Shown here one piece after another: positions 42,174-53,126 of a DNA stretch of 64,000 nt (positions within the stretch are counted from its first letter, which is position 1; the number at the start of each line of letters is the position of its first letter). The notes below the pieces were generated by a model, which ran no database searches, had not been told where the DNA came from, and worked only from the letters and a program-made list of their open reading frames with translations. The stretch lies in NCBI GenBank assembly GCA_038503075.1, contig JBCAML010000018.1, positions 682,001 to 746,000 on the forward strand, in the 5' to 3' direction. The translations under genes and the position numbers were made by a program. Source of the DNA: Gyromitra esculenta. Lineage: Eukaryota; Ascomycota; Pezizomycetes; Pezizales; Discinaceae.

Positions 42174-43836
42174 CAAAGCTCTGGAAAGGGTAATCAGCAG
42201 GGGAAATGGATAATACTTACTTAGTTGGCCTTCGCCCTCCATGTTTTCATCAGCACCTGAGGGAGTTGAGGTGGAAAGGCCTCTTGGAAGAAGAGGGGGG
42301 TTTTTTTCTGGAAAAGTTTTTGCATTTTGATATAACAAATAAGGAGGGGGTGTTTAGGATGTGTATAGGGCCGGCGTGCGCTTGGGGCTTATAAAAGTTA
42401 TAGGGAGCGGTAGCTATACAAAACTGCACAGAAGAAACGAAAAAGCGAGACGGCAACAACGTCAGAAAAATAGTTTACGTCTAATGAATTTTCTACTTTA
42501 GGGGGTTTCACCTCTCATATCTATATCTACTGGGGGCGGTCTTTCAGGGTAGCTTGGTTTCATCGCTGTTTTCGTTTCTCGGATGTTCTCTTTGGTTTTT
42601 TTTTTCTTTTTTCTTTTTTCTCCCGGTTTTTTACTTTCTTGTTTTATATTAGGGAGGGTTTCTCTCAATTCGGTTGGCTAGGTTTTTCTCCTTCTGTCAA
42701 AATGGGTGGGGGTTTTCTGAGTCCTGTATTCATTCCGATGTTTGTCACGCTTCTATGCTGCTGCTTTAAGTCATTTCTTTTATGATTATGTGAGTTTTAT
42801 TACCACTATTCTCCTTTAAATCCACTAGTTCTGCTTTGATTCTCTTCCCCCGATATATCCGAACCATCCTATTCGTAATTCTTTGCGGTTTAGGTATATA
42901 TCTTTCTGGATATCGACAAATCCGGTTTCATTTCGCTTTGTTTCGTTTCCTCGCTGTTAGCTGGCATGGGGTGGGGTACATAAAAGAATATTGTTTGTCT
43001 TTATTTTGTGGGTATTTTTCTGGGTGGTATTTGTTTCTAGCTAAGCCACATGTAGTGGGCGAGTGCTTTCCAGGCACTGGTCTCCTCGTATGGGAGACGC
43101 CGCTCGATGAAGTTGCTTTCAGTTGGTGTTTTGTAGGCTATCTTTATCTCATATTATCCTCTATCTTCGACTCTTGTTACTGGCTCTTATAGGCTGTTTT
43201 ATAAGAGTAAAGTTTCAGTACTATTGGAATTTTCCCTTATTTTCCTCTCAAGGCCTTTCTTCCGTTTGATGTTAAGGCAAATATGGAGGCTACATGTATT
43301 TTTGCCCTAGAAGTAGCCCATGGGTTCGCGCCAAGACCATGGTCGGTTGGGCATTGAGACGTCACCTCTTCGTTCCAAAGATGTAGATCAACTTCCATAG
43401 CTGCCAGAGAATCCCAAGCCCCATGCTCTCCGTCTTACTGCTACATCATACATACTAATCCCAACAGTTATTACTTACTTCCCTGTAGAGCTGTTAAGGG
43501 ATTTTCGCTATTCGAGCTCTTTAGGTCTTAGCTTTAGCTTAATGTAGAATTGTCACGTACAGAAGTACAAACTACGATTATTTAATTATCTTTCTCGAAC
43601 TTGGTTAAGGGCCGCGATATATTACTTTCCTTAGGCTCCATTAAAGGATACAGTGCTCTCGGACCTAGCTAATTTCTTATACTTCCAAAATAATCGGATT
43701 TTATGATGACGCCCGTGCAAGCTTTTACAGATAGAGAAACAAAACAACACGATACTACATAGTAAGTGTAAATACTCTAAAAATAATATAAAACGAAGCT
43801 AGATATTAAATTATAGACCAGTGATATTGAAACTGC
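42174..43836. other. Intergenic, no supported gene
   Basis: Pyrimidine-rich 3' flank, T runs near 42595-42640. A 118-codon hydrophobic frame at 42836-43192 starts with TTG and is not convincing. TACATGTA at 43291-43298. Confidence 0.6.
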
Positions 43837-44415
43837 TTATTTTAAAATAACTAGTGTGTTCTGTACATGTAGTATTGCTGAACGTATTAACCGCAGCATC
43901 GATGCTTCCTCCTCTGCCATCTTCTCAACTATCTTCAAAAGAGCATAGTTCACTTGATATTCCATATCTTTCTTTACTGTACTATCAATCTCACCAAGAT
44001 ACTTCTTCAAAAACCTAACGCGCGCGGCCAGTGCCCGTTCTCTAATCCATCGATACTCCTCGTCATACCGTAGCCGAGATAATAACTTTTCATTCTTAAT
44101 ACTCAAGTCTATTGGTCTTTCCTTACCGGTCGCCACTGCCAGTTTCGCTCTCGAAAATGTGTGTTGCTCCGCTTTACCGCCGCCTTTTCGAAGCCTCGGG
44201 GTTTCTTTGACTGCTATTGTGATACACCCTTCACGCACTGGCATTTCATCGTTTCTAATCAACTCACAAGTGGTGAGGTTGTCGTTGTCTTCATTTTTGA
44301 GGGATAGTCGGAGGAAAGATGTAAGGAGGTCAATGATGGTTTGATCATCTCCAACGTCCCATCTTTCAACGGAGACTATCGCAGTAATTTCTTGAGCCAT
44401 CGCTCGTTGAGCCAT
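43837..44415 (-). CDS. Hypothetical protein, 192 residues
   Basis: No family recognised. The protein opens MAQRAMAQEITAIVSVERWD, so the second Met (residue 7) is a possible alternative start. Residues 60-110 are basic and Gly/Lys-rich (RLRKGGGKAEQ). From residue 115 onward it is predicted to be helical and charged (LRYDEEYRWIRERALAARVRFLKKYLG), with a final helix (YALLKIVEKMAEEEASMLRLIRSAI). No signal peptide or membrane segment. Composition is protein-like and there are no internal breaks. It lies alone between long intergenic stretches. The last codons overlap a TACATGTA palindrome (43864-43871). Confidence 0.5.
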   Translation of the reverse strand: MAQRAMAQEITAIVSVERWDVGDDQTIIDLLTSFLRLSLKNEDNDNLTTCELIRNDEMPVREGCITIAVKETPRLRKGGGKAEQHTFSRAKLAVATGKERPIDLSIKNEKLLSRLRYDEEYRWIRERALAARVRFLKKYLGEIDSTVKKDMEYQVNYALLKIVEKMAEEEASMLRLIRSAILHVQNTLVILK

Positions 44416-46036
44416 CGTTAAGCCCGATGAGTTGGAATTGTTTTTGGAAGGGGTCTGAAATTTTCGATAATGTTTGTGGTGATGATGATGATGACTAGGT
44501 TTTGAAGAAGGAGGGAAGGTAAATTTACGATGTGCCTTTTTTAAATAGTATTGCAGATGCTAAAGCTAAATTGAAGCCGATAAATAGAAATGGCTTATTT
44601 CAATTGCAATTTAAATATTTTTATCAGTCCCTTAACCCTATCCTATACCAAACAGAGTATCTGGACAGGACTCCCATATGATAAAATTATCGCCTCCTGT
44701 GCGACCACCCTCTCTAATTAAATGTACCCACTCCTCTTGATTACCCCATTTCGTCACGTCAATCACCACCAATAACGACACAAACGGCTACAGCGTCTGA
44801 CAACTGCTCACATAGAAGGAGGCAAACTCCTAGGAACTCATAACCAATGTTTCCATTCATAATATATCACTCGCCTCGTTTCCCACCAACAAACCCAATA
44901 AAAAGCCATCTCTACACCATGTGTCGTCGAAGTGTTCCATCCTCCGGATCCTCCTCATAAGTCAGATAATGGCTATCTACGATAATTGCCTCCATTGCCT
45001 CCCAATAAGACACCTAGGAAATGAGAAAGATAAGACCAAGAAATAAAACGGACGAAACTTAAAATCCGGCAATAACAATCGCAAGACTTTGGCTAAAAAT
45101 AGGAAATTCGAAAAATAAAAACTTAAAAAACGAATACAATATTCGAGCGGGCAGTTGGTTCGATCCTCGGCCAGCCAAGAAGAGCGAGAATAGGAAAATG
45201 AAAATTGCGAAAATCCACCCCCCGCAGGTTCGTAGTGAGCGAAGGAGACAGTCAGACATTAGAAACTAAGACGGTAAACCGAAACCAAAAAAAATAGGAT
45301 GACCTCCGTTCAAAAAAAATATAAAAACCACTCGTTTAAATAATAATGTTGTTCTTCCTTTCAGCAAACCCCCTCAAAGGTAGTATAAGTATCCCTCGTT
45401 ACTCGGCTACTTATTGGTGGTAAAGAACGTGTAGAACAGAATGTTGGAATAGACTCCAAAGCCAAGTTTGCGAGACCTAAGCTCTAATATACTAACTCTT
45501 TGCCCGCATTGACCCCTAAGAGCTTAGGCGTCCACGGCTCGGAAATATCCATGTCTTAACATCGCTTGAGACAGATGGTGATCAGAAGCTATAAACAAAT
45601 CACAGGCTTCTAGAGTCTAGAGGGTTTGACGGAACCAGTCTACAAGACCATCGCTGTGATAGATTCCAGTGCGCATTTTTCGTCACTTGGAAAATTGGAG
45701 TTCTGGTAGGATATTTAAAACAACTTAGGTTTTTGTGTGAACGAATCAGGTTGTTGGATTAAAATGGAGATGGTAAGATGGTCAAACGCTAAACCAAATT
45801 TGGACAATTGTGTCCGAGTGATTCCCATGACGCGTCCCACACACAACACAACGAGCCAGGATACACGATTTTATCACCGGTTTTTCAATTCAAGAGCGCT
45901 ATCTACCGCCTATTACCCTAGAGCTATCTGCCCTTACTTTGTCTCCCCTGTATAATATCACTTAAAAGTACGCTTCAAAGTATCTATTCCACAGTTGCAA
46001 CGATAGGCGGTAATCTTGGAACTGTGTTCCCGCTCA
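44416..46036. other. Intergenic, no supported gene
   Basis: The flank before the minus-strand start at 44415 holds a short GATGAT repeat near 44480. A tRNA T-arm-like GGTTCGATCC near 45159 lacks the rest of a tRNA. Frames of 66-72 codons are not protein-like. Confidence 0.55.
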
Positions 46037-46594
46037 TCACACTTCCCCCGATCCCTTTTGGTCTTCATGTTCTAATTCCTCCACCATGTCCTCCACCTTG
46101 GCTAGTTCGGGAACCATCGCCAATTTCTCAGGAACCATTGCCAACTTCTCGGGACCTGGGGCTGAGGCCCTACGAACGTAGCCACCGAAGAAGACATCCC
46201 ATTCCATATCGCTATCCGAAGAATCACTGCTCATCTCAGTAGAATACCTATTCCCCTTTTTCTTATCGCCAGGGATTGGACCGAGAATGACACGAGCGAT
46301 CTCAACCCTCCTCTGAAAATCGAGACAACGGATACCAAACATAGAACGGTAGAGCAGTTTACGCTTACGAAGAGACATCCCCAACTTATGTTCATTGACG
46401 CATAGAGTAGCGAAGACCTTGAAGTTGCGTCTAGCGACTTTGAAGGAGTAGTCACACCGGATTTGAACAGGGGGTTCTTCAAGATCTTCGGTTGATCTGA
46501 GGGGCCTCGTGGTGATGAGGATATCGCGATTCCAGTAGCTTCGAATCTCGCGTCTGCCTCTCTTCTTGGAGGTCGAAGTGTTTAATCTAGCCAT
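46037..46594 (-). CDS. Hypothetical basic-acidic protein, 185 residues
   Basis: No family recognised. The N terminus is basic (TSTSKKRGRREIRSYWNRD). The centre is Arg/Lys-rich (VARRNFKVFATLCVNEHKL, SLRKRKLLYRSMFG) and may bind nucleic acid. The C-terminal third is acidic and serine-rich (SSDSSDSDMEWD) and carries a tandem repeat PEKLAMV, PEKLAMV, then a partial PELAKV, finishing acidic. There is no signal peptide or membrane segment. ATG at 46594 is the first in frame; the frame is unbroken. It lies alone, transcribed away from the kinesin gene with about 1.4 kb between their starts. Confidence 0.5.
   Translation of the reverse strand: MARLNTSTSKKRGRREIRSYWNRDILITTRPLRSTEDLEEPPVQIRCDYSFKVARRNFKVFATLCVNEHKLGMSLRKRKLLYRSMFGIRCLDFQRRVEIARVILGPIPGDKKKGNRYSTEMSSDSSDSDMEWDVFFGGYVRRASAPGPEKLAMVPEKLAMVPELAKVEDMVEELEHEDQKGSGEV
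46095..46160 (-). repeat. 21-bp tandem repeat inside the 185-residue gene
   Basis: Two and a partial third copy of a 21-bp unit, encoding PEKLAMV, PEKLAMV and PELAKV. A multiple of three, so the frame is kept. Confidence 0.7.
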
Positions 46595-47702
46595 AGCGAA
46601 TTTGTGTCTGTGTTCTTGGTTAGCTGTGCCATTTTAAATTAGGGTGATAGAAATGGGATAGCTTTGCATCTGCTGACCGTGAGGGGGAGGTGGGGAATCG
46701 TTCAAAAAGAAGCTTATCAACTAAAGCCAGAGCTTAATGGGAGGATTGACGAAAACACAGAGCCACTAATTATCACCAATTTCCTTGATAATGGAGTTTT
46801 CTTGGGTTAATTGTGGGGCAAGATGGAGGGCTGTGGGGAAAGGGCAGTCACTGTTGGAGGGTAAATCCGTACGTGCAATTATAGGGCCCGCAGATTCAAT
46901 TCGTGGCAGCGACCCGGAACATACTAGAGTCTTCACTGTGTATGTAATCGAAGGTCTACGTAGGCTGGCAGGTCTCGGCCAGATTTTCGAGAAACTGACG
47001 CACAAGCCACTTATATGTTCCTCATCCACGTTCACAGGTTCCCAGATCAAGCGGCGAACGAGACATCGGGCCAATTGAAATTTTATTCTCTAAACTATAT
47101 ATCGATCTACGTTAAGAAGTACATGTGAGCATGGAGGGGCCTGTGTCAGAGAGCTGGTTCTAAAATATATATAAATTCTAGAGCGCTTGGAGTATGCAGA
47201 TAATATGGTTTATCAAACCATCAAATTGCATAGACTGTACGACTACTGTTCGGATAATACATCGAGGTATGCCGGCGTTAATGATATTGTCATTAATCTA
47301 ATTCCTTCGATTCTGTAACTCTACACTTGGTATATCCTTACCATGTCATTTTTAATGAGTTTAGGATTGTTTTAACGCATTGATACTGACTAAAGTACAT
47401 GTATATATATTATACAACAATCAAGGATTTCGTAGTAGCAGTTCTGTACAATGGTATATGTGCCTATATGTACTGTGGGAGGCCTCCGTATGTGATCTCT
47501 AGGGAGTCCCCGGATTACAGCATATTTCGTGGGAGTGGTGATGGCACAATCCCAGTCATCACACTTGGCATTAAGTACGAACTCATTGTATTAGGAATAG
47601 TAATTAGCTAGGTCTCGTAAGAACTCGTCAAAGATGCATTAAGTTATGCTTGATGGAATAGGGTAATTAATTGAATTTTTGCGGCCAGGGTGCTGATCGC
47701 TC
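46595..47702. other. Intergenic between divergent genes
   Basis: A 97-codon frame at 46785-47078 and its antisense partner look like chance. TACATGTA at 47396-47403. No gene supported. Confidence 0.55.
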
Positions 47703-47716
47703 GTTGTCTAGGCAAC
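47703..47716. promoter_or_regulatory. RFX X-box-like palindrome upstream of kinesin
   Basis: GTTGTCTAGGCAAC is one base from a perfect palindromic X-box (consensus GTTGCC, two bases, GGCAAC), the site of RFX-family factors (Crt1 in yeast, Sak1 in fission yeast). It lies 271 bp before the kinesin ATG. Binding is inferred only. Confidence 0.45.
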
Positions 47717-47904
47717 ACTAGTGCCCCCGTGCTTTCGTGTTTGTGTTGTTTCTAGCGCGACGATCAGATCTCGTTCCAACGGCTATTCCGCCCGCACCAC
47801 GTCTCCCCAAGACAACACCAAGCTGTATCCGATCCAGCGGATAATAGAAGAGGGAGTCGATCCGATCTGTCACATCTCCTTACTTTAATTGCAATTTCTT
47901 CTGG

Positions 47905-47957
47905 ACGCGCTTTAAATACTAATCCCCCATCTAAAGCTATTACTACTACTATACGCG
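47905..47957 (+). promoter_or_regulatory. Paired ACGCGCTT motifs in the kinesin promoter
   Basis: ACGCGCTT begins at 47905 and again at 47953. ACGCG is the core bound by MBF-type G1/S factors in yeasts. TTTAAATA between them (from 47911) could be the TATA element. Both lie within 85 bp of the ATG, so the second may be in the leader. Confidence 0.35.
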
Positions 47958-47986
47958 CTTCTGATCACCAACAAACCCAACACCAC

Positions 47987-50013
47987 ATGATGGATTCCCC
48001 CAGATCGCCCCCTCCAACATCTGCAAACGGAGCAAACACAACTGCACAGCTATTTCAAGTCTTCCTTCGCCTAAGACCGAGCTCACCACAGTCGACTTCG
48101 GAATTTAGGTTTCTTACTACAACTCCTGGGGGTTCGCATATCTATGTTACGCCGCCTAGTGTCGAACGAAATAGATCAAAAACAATTGAGAAATTTGCGT
48201 TCACGAAGATTTTCAATGAAGAGTCAGAGCAAAGAGATGTCTTCGAAGAAACAGTATTACCATTACTTGAAGATGCAGTAATAAGAGGTCGGGATGGAAC
48301 TTTAGCAACTTTAGGGGTTACGGGGAGTGGAAAGGTAGTCTACTGCCATGGGTTGATGTTTGTTAAAGAAAAATTGCTAATTTTCTTGTGAGGTAGACAC
48401 ACACAATTTTGGGGAGCAGAAATGTAAAAGGGATGACCCAGATGGCTCTTGATGTGCTTTTCTCTAGTATTGATGATCGGATCGTCGACCTTGCTAAAGT
48501 TAACCTCCAAACCCTTGACAACACTGAGGCCATCATAATGTCTGCAACTACCTTTCACGAGAAAATGAATAATGCGGATGCTCACACCCCAAAACGTTCC
48601 ACTTTCGCACACATCACCCCACATGTTCCCAATGTCAGTGACATCAACATTGAGCTCCCTGACTCTAAGTCCCGTTACGCAGTCTTAATTTCCATGTACG
48701 AGCTATACAACGACCGAATATTCGACCTTCTTGACGAATCCATTCAATCTACTAGCGCACGACGTAAAGCCCTCATCTTCAAAAAGCCCTCTACAATCTC
48801 TACCTGGGACACCTCACGTGAACAAAAAAAGGTTGTATCTGGCCTACGGAAAATCCACGCCCGCAATGTTCAGGAGGCCCTTCAGATCCTCGAACATGGC
48901 CAGGCGACACGTACCGTCTCCGCCACGAATAGCAACTCGACGTCTTCGCGTTCTCACGCATTCCTCCAGATCGAGATTAAACGTTTCTCGCCGCGTCACC
49001 ATGAGCGTGGTTCAGCATGTATTCATATAGTCGATCTGGCAGGTTCTGAGCGTGCCCGCACTGCAAAAACTGCTGGAGAACGACTCGCAGAGGCAGGTAG
49101 CATCAACCGCAGTCTTATGTGTCTTGGTCAGTGTCTCCAACTACAAACGCAGGTCTCTGATAACGGCAAGCCTGCTGTGGTCCCCTGGCGTCAGTCAAAA
49201 CTCACGGAGCTCCTTTTCTCAAACGCGTTCTCGGGGGCTGGTGGCGGTGGACATAAGACAAGCATGATCGTGACAGCAGACGCAATGGGCGATTTCAATG
49301 CTACTTCACAAATCCTTCGTTATTCTGCATTGGCCAGGGAAGTGACAGTGCCCCGTGCGGCTAGCCGTGCGGCATCGGAGTCATCGATATCGTCAGTTTC
49401 GGACAACGGGGTCGCGGTGCTTGTTAGTGGCATTACAGAGATGAACCTGGTGCCTGGAGCGGAGAAAAATAAGGATGCGGTAATAACGCGACTGCTTGCC
49501 CAGCTGCAAGAAGCAGAAGAGAGGGCGAGAGATATGGAAGAGCGATGGAAGGAGGCGGAGGAACGGTGTCTACTTGTCGAACAGACGGTACGGGAGGAGG
49601 TTGCTGATGAAATGGAGGTGCGACTTGAAGAGGTGAGAAGGGGGATGATGGAGAGACTGGAAACAGAGGTGGAGTGGAGGGAGGGATATGTTGATGGGAA
49701 GATTGAGATTCTGAAGAAGGGTATTCAAGGTAAGTTATTTCCGCGACATAGCGGGTTTTTGAGGGCTTTCGGCTAATGTATGTTCCGACGAGTGATAGTC
49801 CATGAAGACACCCCACCAGGTGCGCTTGAACGTATTGAGGACCTCGAAGACGAGAATGAAAGGTTACGCAGAGAAGTATTCCAATTACGACGCGATGTCA
49901 ATAATCGTAGCCCATCAAAACAGTATAAAAGCATAAGACCCACAGTGAAACCGTTGAAGGATGTGTTAAATTTGGACGCATTTCGGCAAATGTCATTAGA
50001 GGGAGATAGATAG
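47987..50013 (+). CDS. Kinesin-6-like mitotic motor
   Basis: Three exons, 47987-48334, 48397-49729 and 49799-50013, giving 631 residues. Introns are 62 bp (branch TGCTAATT) and 69 bp (branch GGCTAATG). The motor domain starts near residue 20. Intron 1 splits the P-loop exactly: exon 1 ends GVTGSGK, exon 2 starts THTILGS. Switch I is SSRSH (299-303), switch II DLAGSER (329-335), and QSKLTELLF follows. A long insert after LDVLFSSI (about residues 140-205), before the YNDRIFDLL strand, is typical of the kinesin-6 family (MKLP1, KIF20; fission yeast Klp9). The N-terminal motor is followed by a predicted coiled coil (LLAQLQEAEERARDMEERWKEA, about 490-590). Kinesin-6 motors slide and bundle antiparallel spindle microtubules in late mitosis. 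The first ATG codons are tandem (ATGATG). Confidence 0.8.
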
Positions 50014-51727
50014 CGCGAGCGTTTGGGTGCGGCTATATTCGATATGATATCACATTATACGTATTTGTTTTTCAATGGGGTTCTATGGGCATTATGGGGG
50101 TTTGCTTTTTGTTTTGTTGTTCTTTATAGCGTGGATTTTCTGGGCTGATTGCATTTTTCCGTTTATGTGTTTTTTACTTGATTTACTTGCTGCTGATATG
50201 CTGCCATTTTTTTGTTCGTAAAAGTAAATGTTACTGGGTTTTAAGGTCAGTGCTCTTCATGATTTGCCTGCCAGGATTTTGGCAGTAGGAAAAACGAAAC
50301 TTTTTTGGGGGCAAAACTTCCCCTCACTCTCGTATATGAGCTCAATCTAATAATTCCTATCGTAATATCTAGATGACTAGCATCCTAAAACTTGTCAGGT
50401 GTGTGCTGCTCTTGAATAGTTACACTCGAACTATTTCCGTGCCATCCGGCGCCTCTTTGTGTAACCAGACAGCTAATAATTGTTCCGAATACGGTAGTAG
50501 TTACTAAATGGTGTGGGAAGTTGGTGTTATTGACGTGGTGATCATTGACACTTATTAAACGAGGCCGGGATGGTTATATGAAAGTGGGTTTTATTGACGT
50601 GGAGAAATTGGGGATTTAGGGAAGTAAATAGAAGCCAGGTCGGGCCGAGGCTTTTCTTGGGGGCGGATGGTATAAATGTGGAGGCCTTCCTCCCAGGAGC
50701 AACTTTGTTACTTGAAACTCTAGGTGGGGGGGAGGGGGGGAACAGCGACCTCTTATGCGGGATTTTATTAAGCTAGGAATTATAGGAAAGGGAAAAAAGA
50801 ATACCGTGCGCTTTTGTAGTTTCACGCCCACTGAAATTGCACCCCCTACTTCTACTGCTGGGAGTGAGGTTGGCGCGGAATAACGTTGCGTCATGAGATC
50901 GCACCCACCCCCCAATCTGAACTGTTCGCCCCTGTGCGTGTTTACGGTTTTCGGTGAGAAGGCTAACAACCAACACAGGTTTGAATCCTACCTCGACCAA
51001 ATTCTTTCGTGTTTTACTCGTCTTGGGTTTGTGGGCTAAGACTTGTTCGCTCCTAAGCAACTCCCACGACAGCAATTGGCTAACGTGTGTGTACCCTTGA
51101 TATACAGTGCTCCTGTTATAAATGGGCTTTGGTTTCTTGTATATCGATTGAGCACCTACCTCATTTAAATTCATCAAATGTTGAGGCTCTAACCCTTGTC
51201 GGATTTAAATCAGAGCAGCAGATTCACTGTGTCTACAGACACTGGAACAAGCGCCCCAGTCATGGCAGTAACTTGAAGGCGCTGAATTTTAAGTTTTCTT
51301 GAACTCCAGGTTTTTGTCTGTTGTGTATAAGTCCTACGTGACATAATTTATTATGCACGTGTATCTCTTGGCTCAGGTCCTGCGCCATGCAACGTATTCC
51401 TTCTAATGCTGTCGAACTGATTCTACTTACACACCGTAGGATTACCGGCGAGCCTCAAACTTGATTACTTCGATTCCCCCTGTGACCGTCAGTTATGTTG
51501 CACAAAACGTCGGAATCTCGTTTGAGTGGTTATCGTAGTACAAACCTACAACTGCTTGAACTTAAGAGACCGCTGGAGTAGGAACTAAAGAATCCCTTGA
51601 AAAACTTCTTTACTAAGTTTCATTTGAATTTTGTTTCTAGTTGATCAATGGATCTTAGGCTGCTGCTATCGATGGTTGATCAACTTTTCAGATGGATCCA
51701 CACGTATGTTTCAATACAGTCAAACAC
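50014..51727. other. Intergenic, no supported gene
   Basis: Kinesin 3' flank and promoter of the next gene. A tRNA-like GGTTTGAATCC near 50981 lacks an A box and acceptor pairing. Frames up to 134 codons lie on overlapping strands and are not protein-like. Confidence 0.55.
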
Positions 51728-51736
51728 TATAAAAAG
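51728..51736 (+). promoter_or_regulatory. TATA box of the small zinc-ribbon gene
   Basis: TATAAAAAG, 96 bp before the ATG at 51824, followed by CA repeats and a CT/AAC-rich leader, as in strongly expressed fungal genes. Confidence 0.5.
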
Positions 51737-51823
51737 GATCGACCTGCTACCTGGCCTTCTCTATCACACACACACAACATCAACACACGTCACTCTCTCA
51801 CAACTTCTTCTACTACTACAATC

Positions 51824-52102
51824 ATGCTTTACTTCATTGCTTCAGGTTGCTTTGGTGCACAAACAAACAGCTCCACTCAGAATCTGGTTTGTTCGCTGCA
51901 CAACAACGAAAGCCTTGAGGAATGGTCAGACAATGCTAAGCAACCTGGTCCTCTTCCTGCAGGAGCCATCAGCCCGAGAATTGCGGATATGAAATGGTAT
52001 TGCTGTAATTGCAATTCAATCTGGGCTCGACAGACGAAGGAATGCGCGGTTTGCTTTCACCATCGCTGCGACAACTGTGAGAAGATTAATGTCGATTGCT
52101 GA
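51824..52102 (+). CDS. Small cysteine-rich zinc-ribbon protein, 92 residues
   Basis: ATG at 51824 is preferred to the in-frame one at 51692, because the latter lies upstream of the TATA box and codes for a low-complexity, leader-like sequence. The C-terminal third has the pattern W58-Y-C60-C61-x-C63, C74-x2-C77, H79-H80, C82-x2-C85, ending in Cys92. This W-x-C-C-x-C...C-x2-C-x-H-x2-C-x2-C layout occurs in many small proteins of filamentous ascomycetes, where it is probably a zinc-binding ribbon related in style to RanBP2-type fingers. No function is known to me. Residues 30-55 are acidic then proline-rich (EEWSDNAKQPGPLPAG). The N terminus (MLYFIASGCFGA) is mildly hydrophobic but too short for a clear signal peptide. 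Confidence 0.65.
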   Translation: MLYFIASGCFGAQTNSSTQNLVCSLHNNESLEEWSDNAKQPGPLPAGAISPRIADMKWYCCNCNSIWARQTKECAVCFHHRCDNCEKINVDC

Positions 52103-53126
52103 ATATTTTACTAAAAACAGAAGGAAGGAAGGGGAGAGGAGCGATGGTGTTTGAGTTGCCGAAAGGCTTTGGGTTTATGGATTATCGTCGATTTGTTTTT
52201 TGCGCCTTGTTTTGTTGGCTGGCTAGTAGAATATAGAACGTTTGATAGCTGGGCGCCTATTTGCGGGTGTAGAGGTAAACTCAAATAGATGAACTGAACT
52301 GCGGCGGTGTTTCTGGTGTGTGCAATCTAACGTACCAGATGCTGCTTCTTTCGTGCAAAGTTATCTATTGAGAATTAATTGATAAGCGTGTAGAAAATTT
52401 GCACTCTATGTTTGATACCAGTAGTGTATAGTTTCATCAGTAAGTACAACGGTTTAGACTGGTAGAGATCTTAGCGATTGACTGAGCAGTTTGGTTTATG
52501 TCTGGGTTGAGGATAGCAGCTGTTGAAACGTACTTATCGATACAAGGGATATAAGTAGTTTCAATAAGGATAAAAAGATGCGATTCACATACATTTTATA
52601 GCGAGAGAAACTGTATAGTTATTGAGGGATAATCCTTAGTAATCGCTTTGGTGAGCTCTACACTGTAAAACACAGAACACCACACTCCCAACGCCATCCG
52701 AATCTACATTAACTCACCCTTCCAACCTGTTGTATAATAAGTGATACTACCACGATGTTCCATATCCACACTTGCGTCAATAATCAACAGCGCCCACGAA
52801 GGAAAATAGCTCTTAAAAAAGCATATACAGAAGCCGAAACCCAATAGCATTCTCGCAAAAGAGAGGGAAAAAAGCAACCAGTATCAAACATTTCTTTTAA
52901 GAAATAAAAGGCACCGGTATCTCCGCCATTCAATTAACATGCATTCGCACATAGCTATGTTTTCTTTTTCGGGACCAGTCGCTGGAAATCACAGAACAAG
53001 GTTTAAACAATAGCACGCAGGGAAGAAAAAAAAAGCAGTACACCATCTTTTGTATATTCCCCACTCATCCACCGCCTTATTTTTCCCACCCCCGTTCTCG
53101 ATCGTGACGCTCATTTGACGATAAGT
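52103..53126. other. Intergenic between convergent genes
   Basis: 3' flanks of the zinc-ribbon gene and of the exomer gene. No frame worth reporting. Confidence 0.6.

Noticed and set aside
42836..43192. 118-codon hydrophobic frame resembling a membrane protein
   Set aside because: TTG start, T-rich sequence that makes any frame hydrophobic, no homology recognised.
45140..45180. tRNA genes suggested by GGTTCGATCC near 45159, GGTTCAAATCC near 275 and GGTTTGAATCC near 50981
   Set aside because: Only T-arm-like sequence is present; none has an A box or a pairing acceptor stem. At most they are relics of tRNA-derived repeats.
46785..47078. 97-codon frame and its antisense partner
   Set aside because: Both strands are open over the same stretch, with no domain and no gene-like leader.
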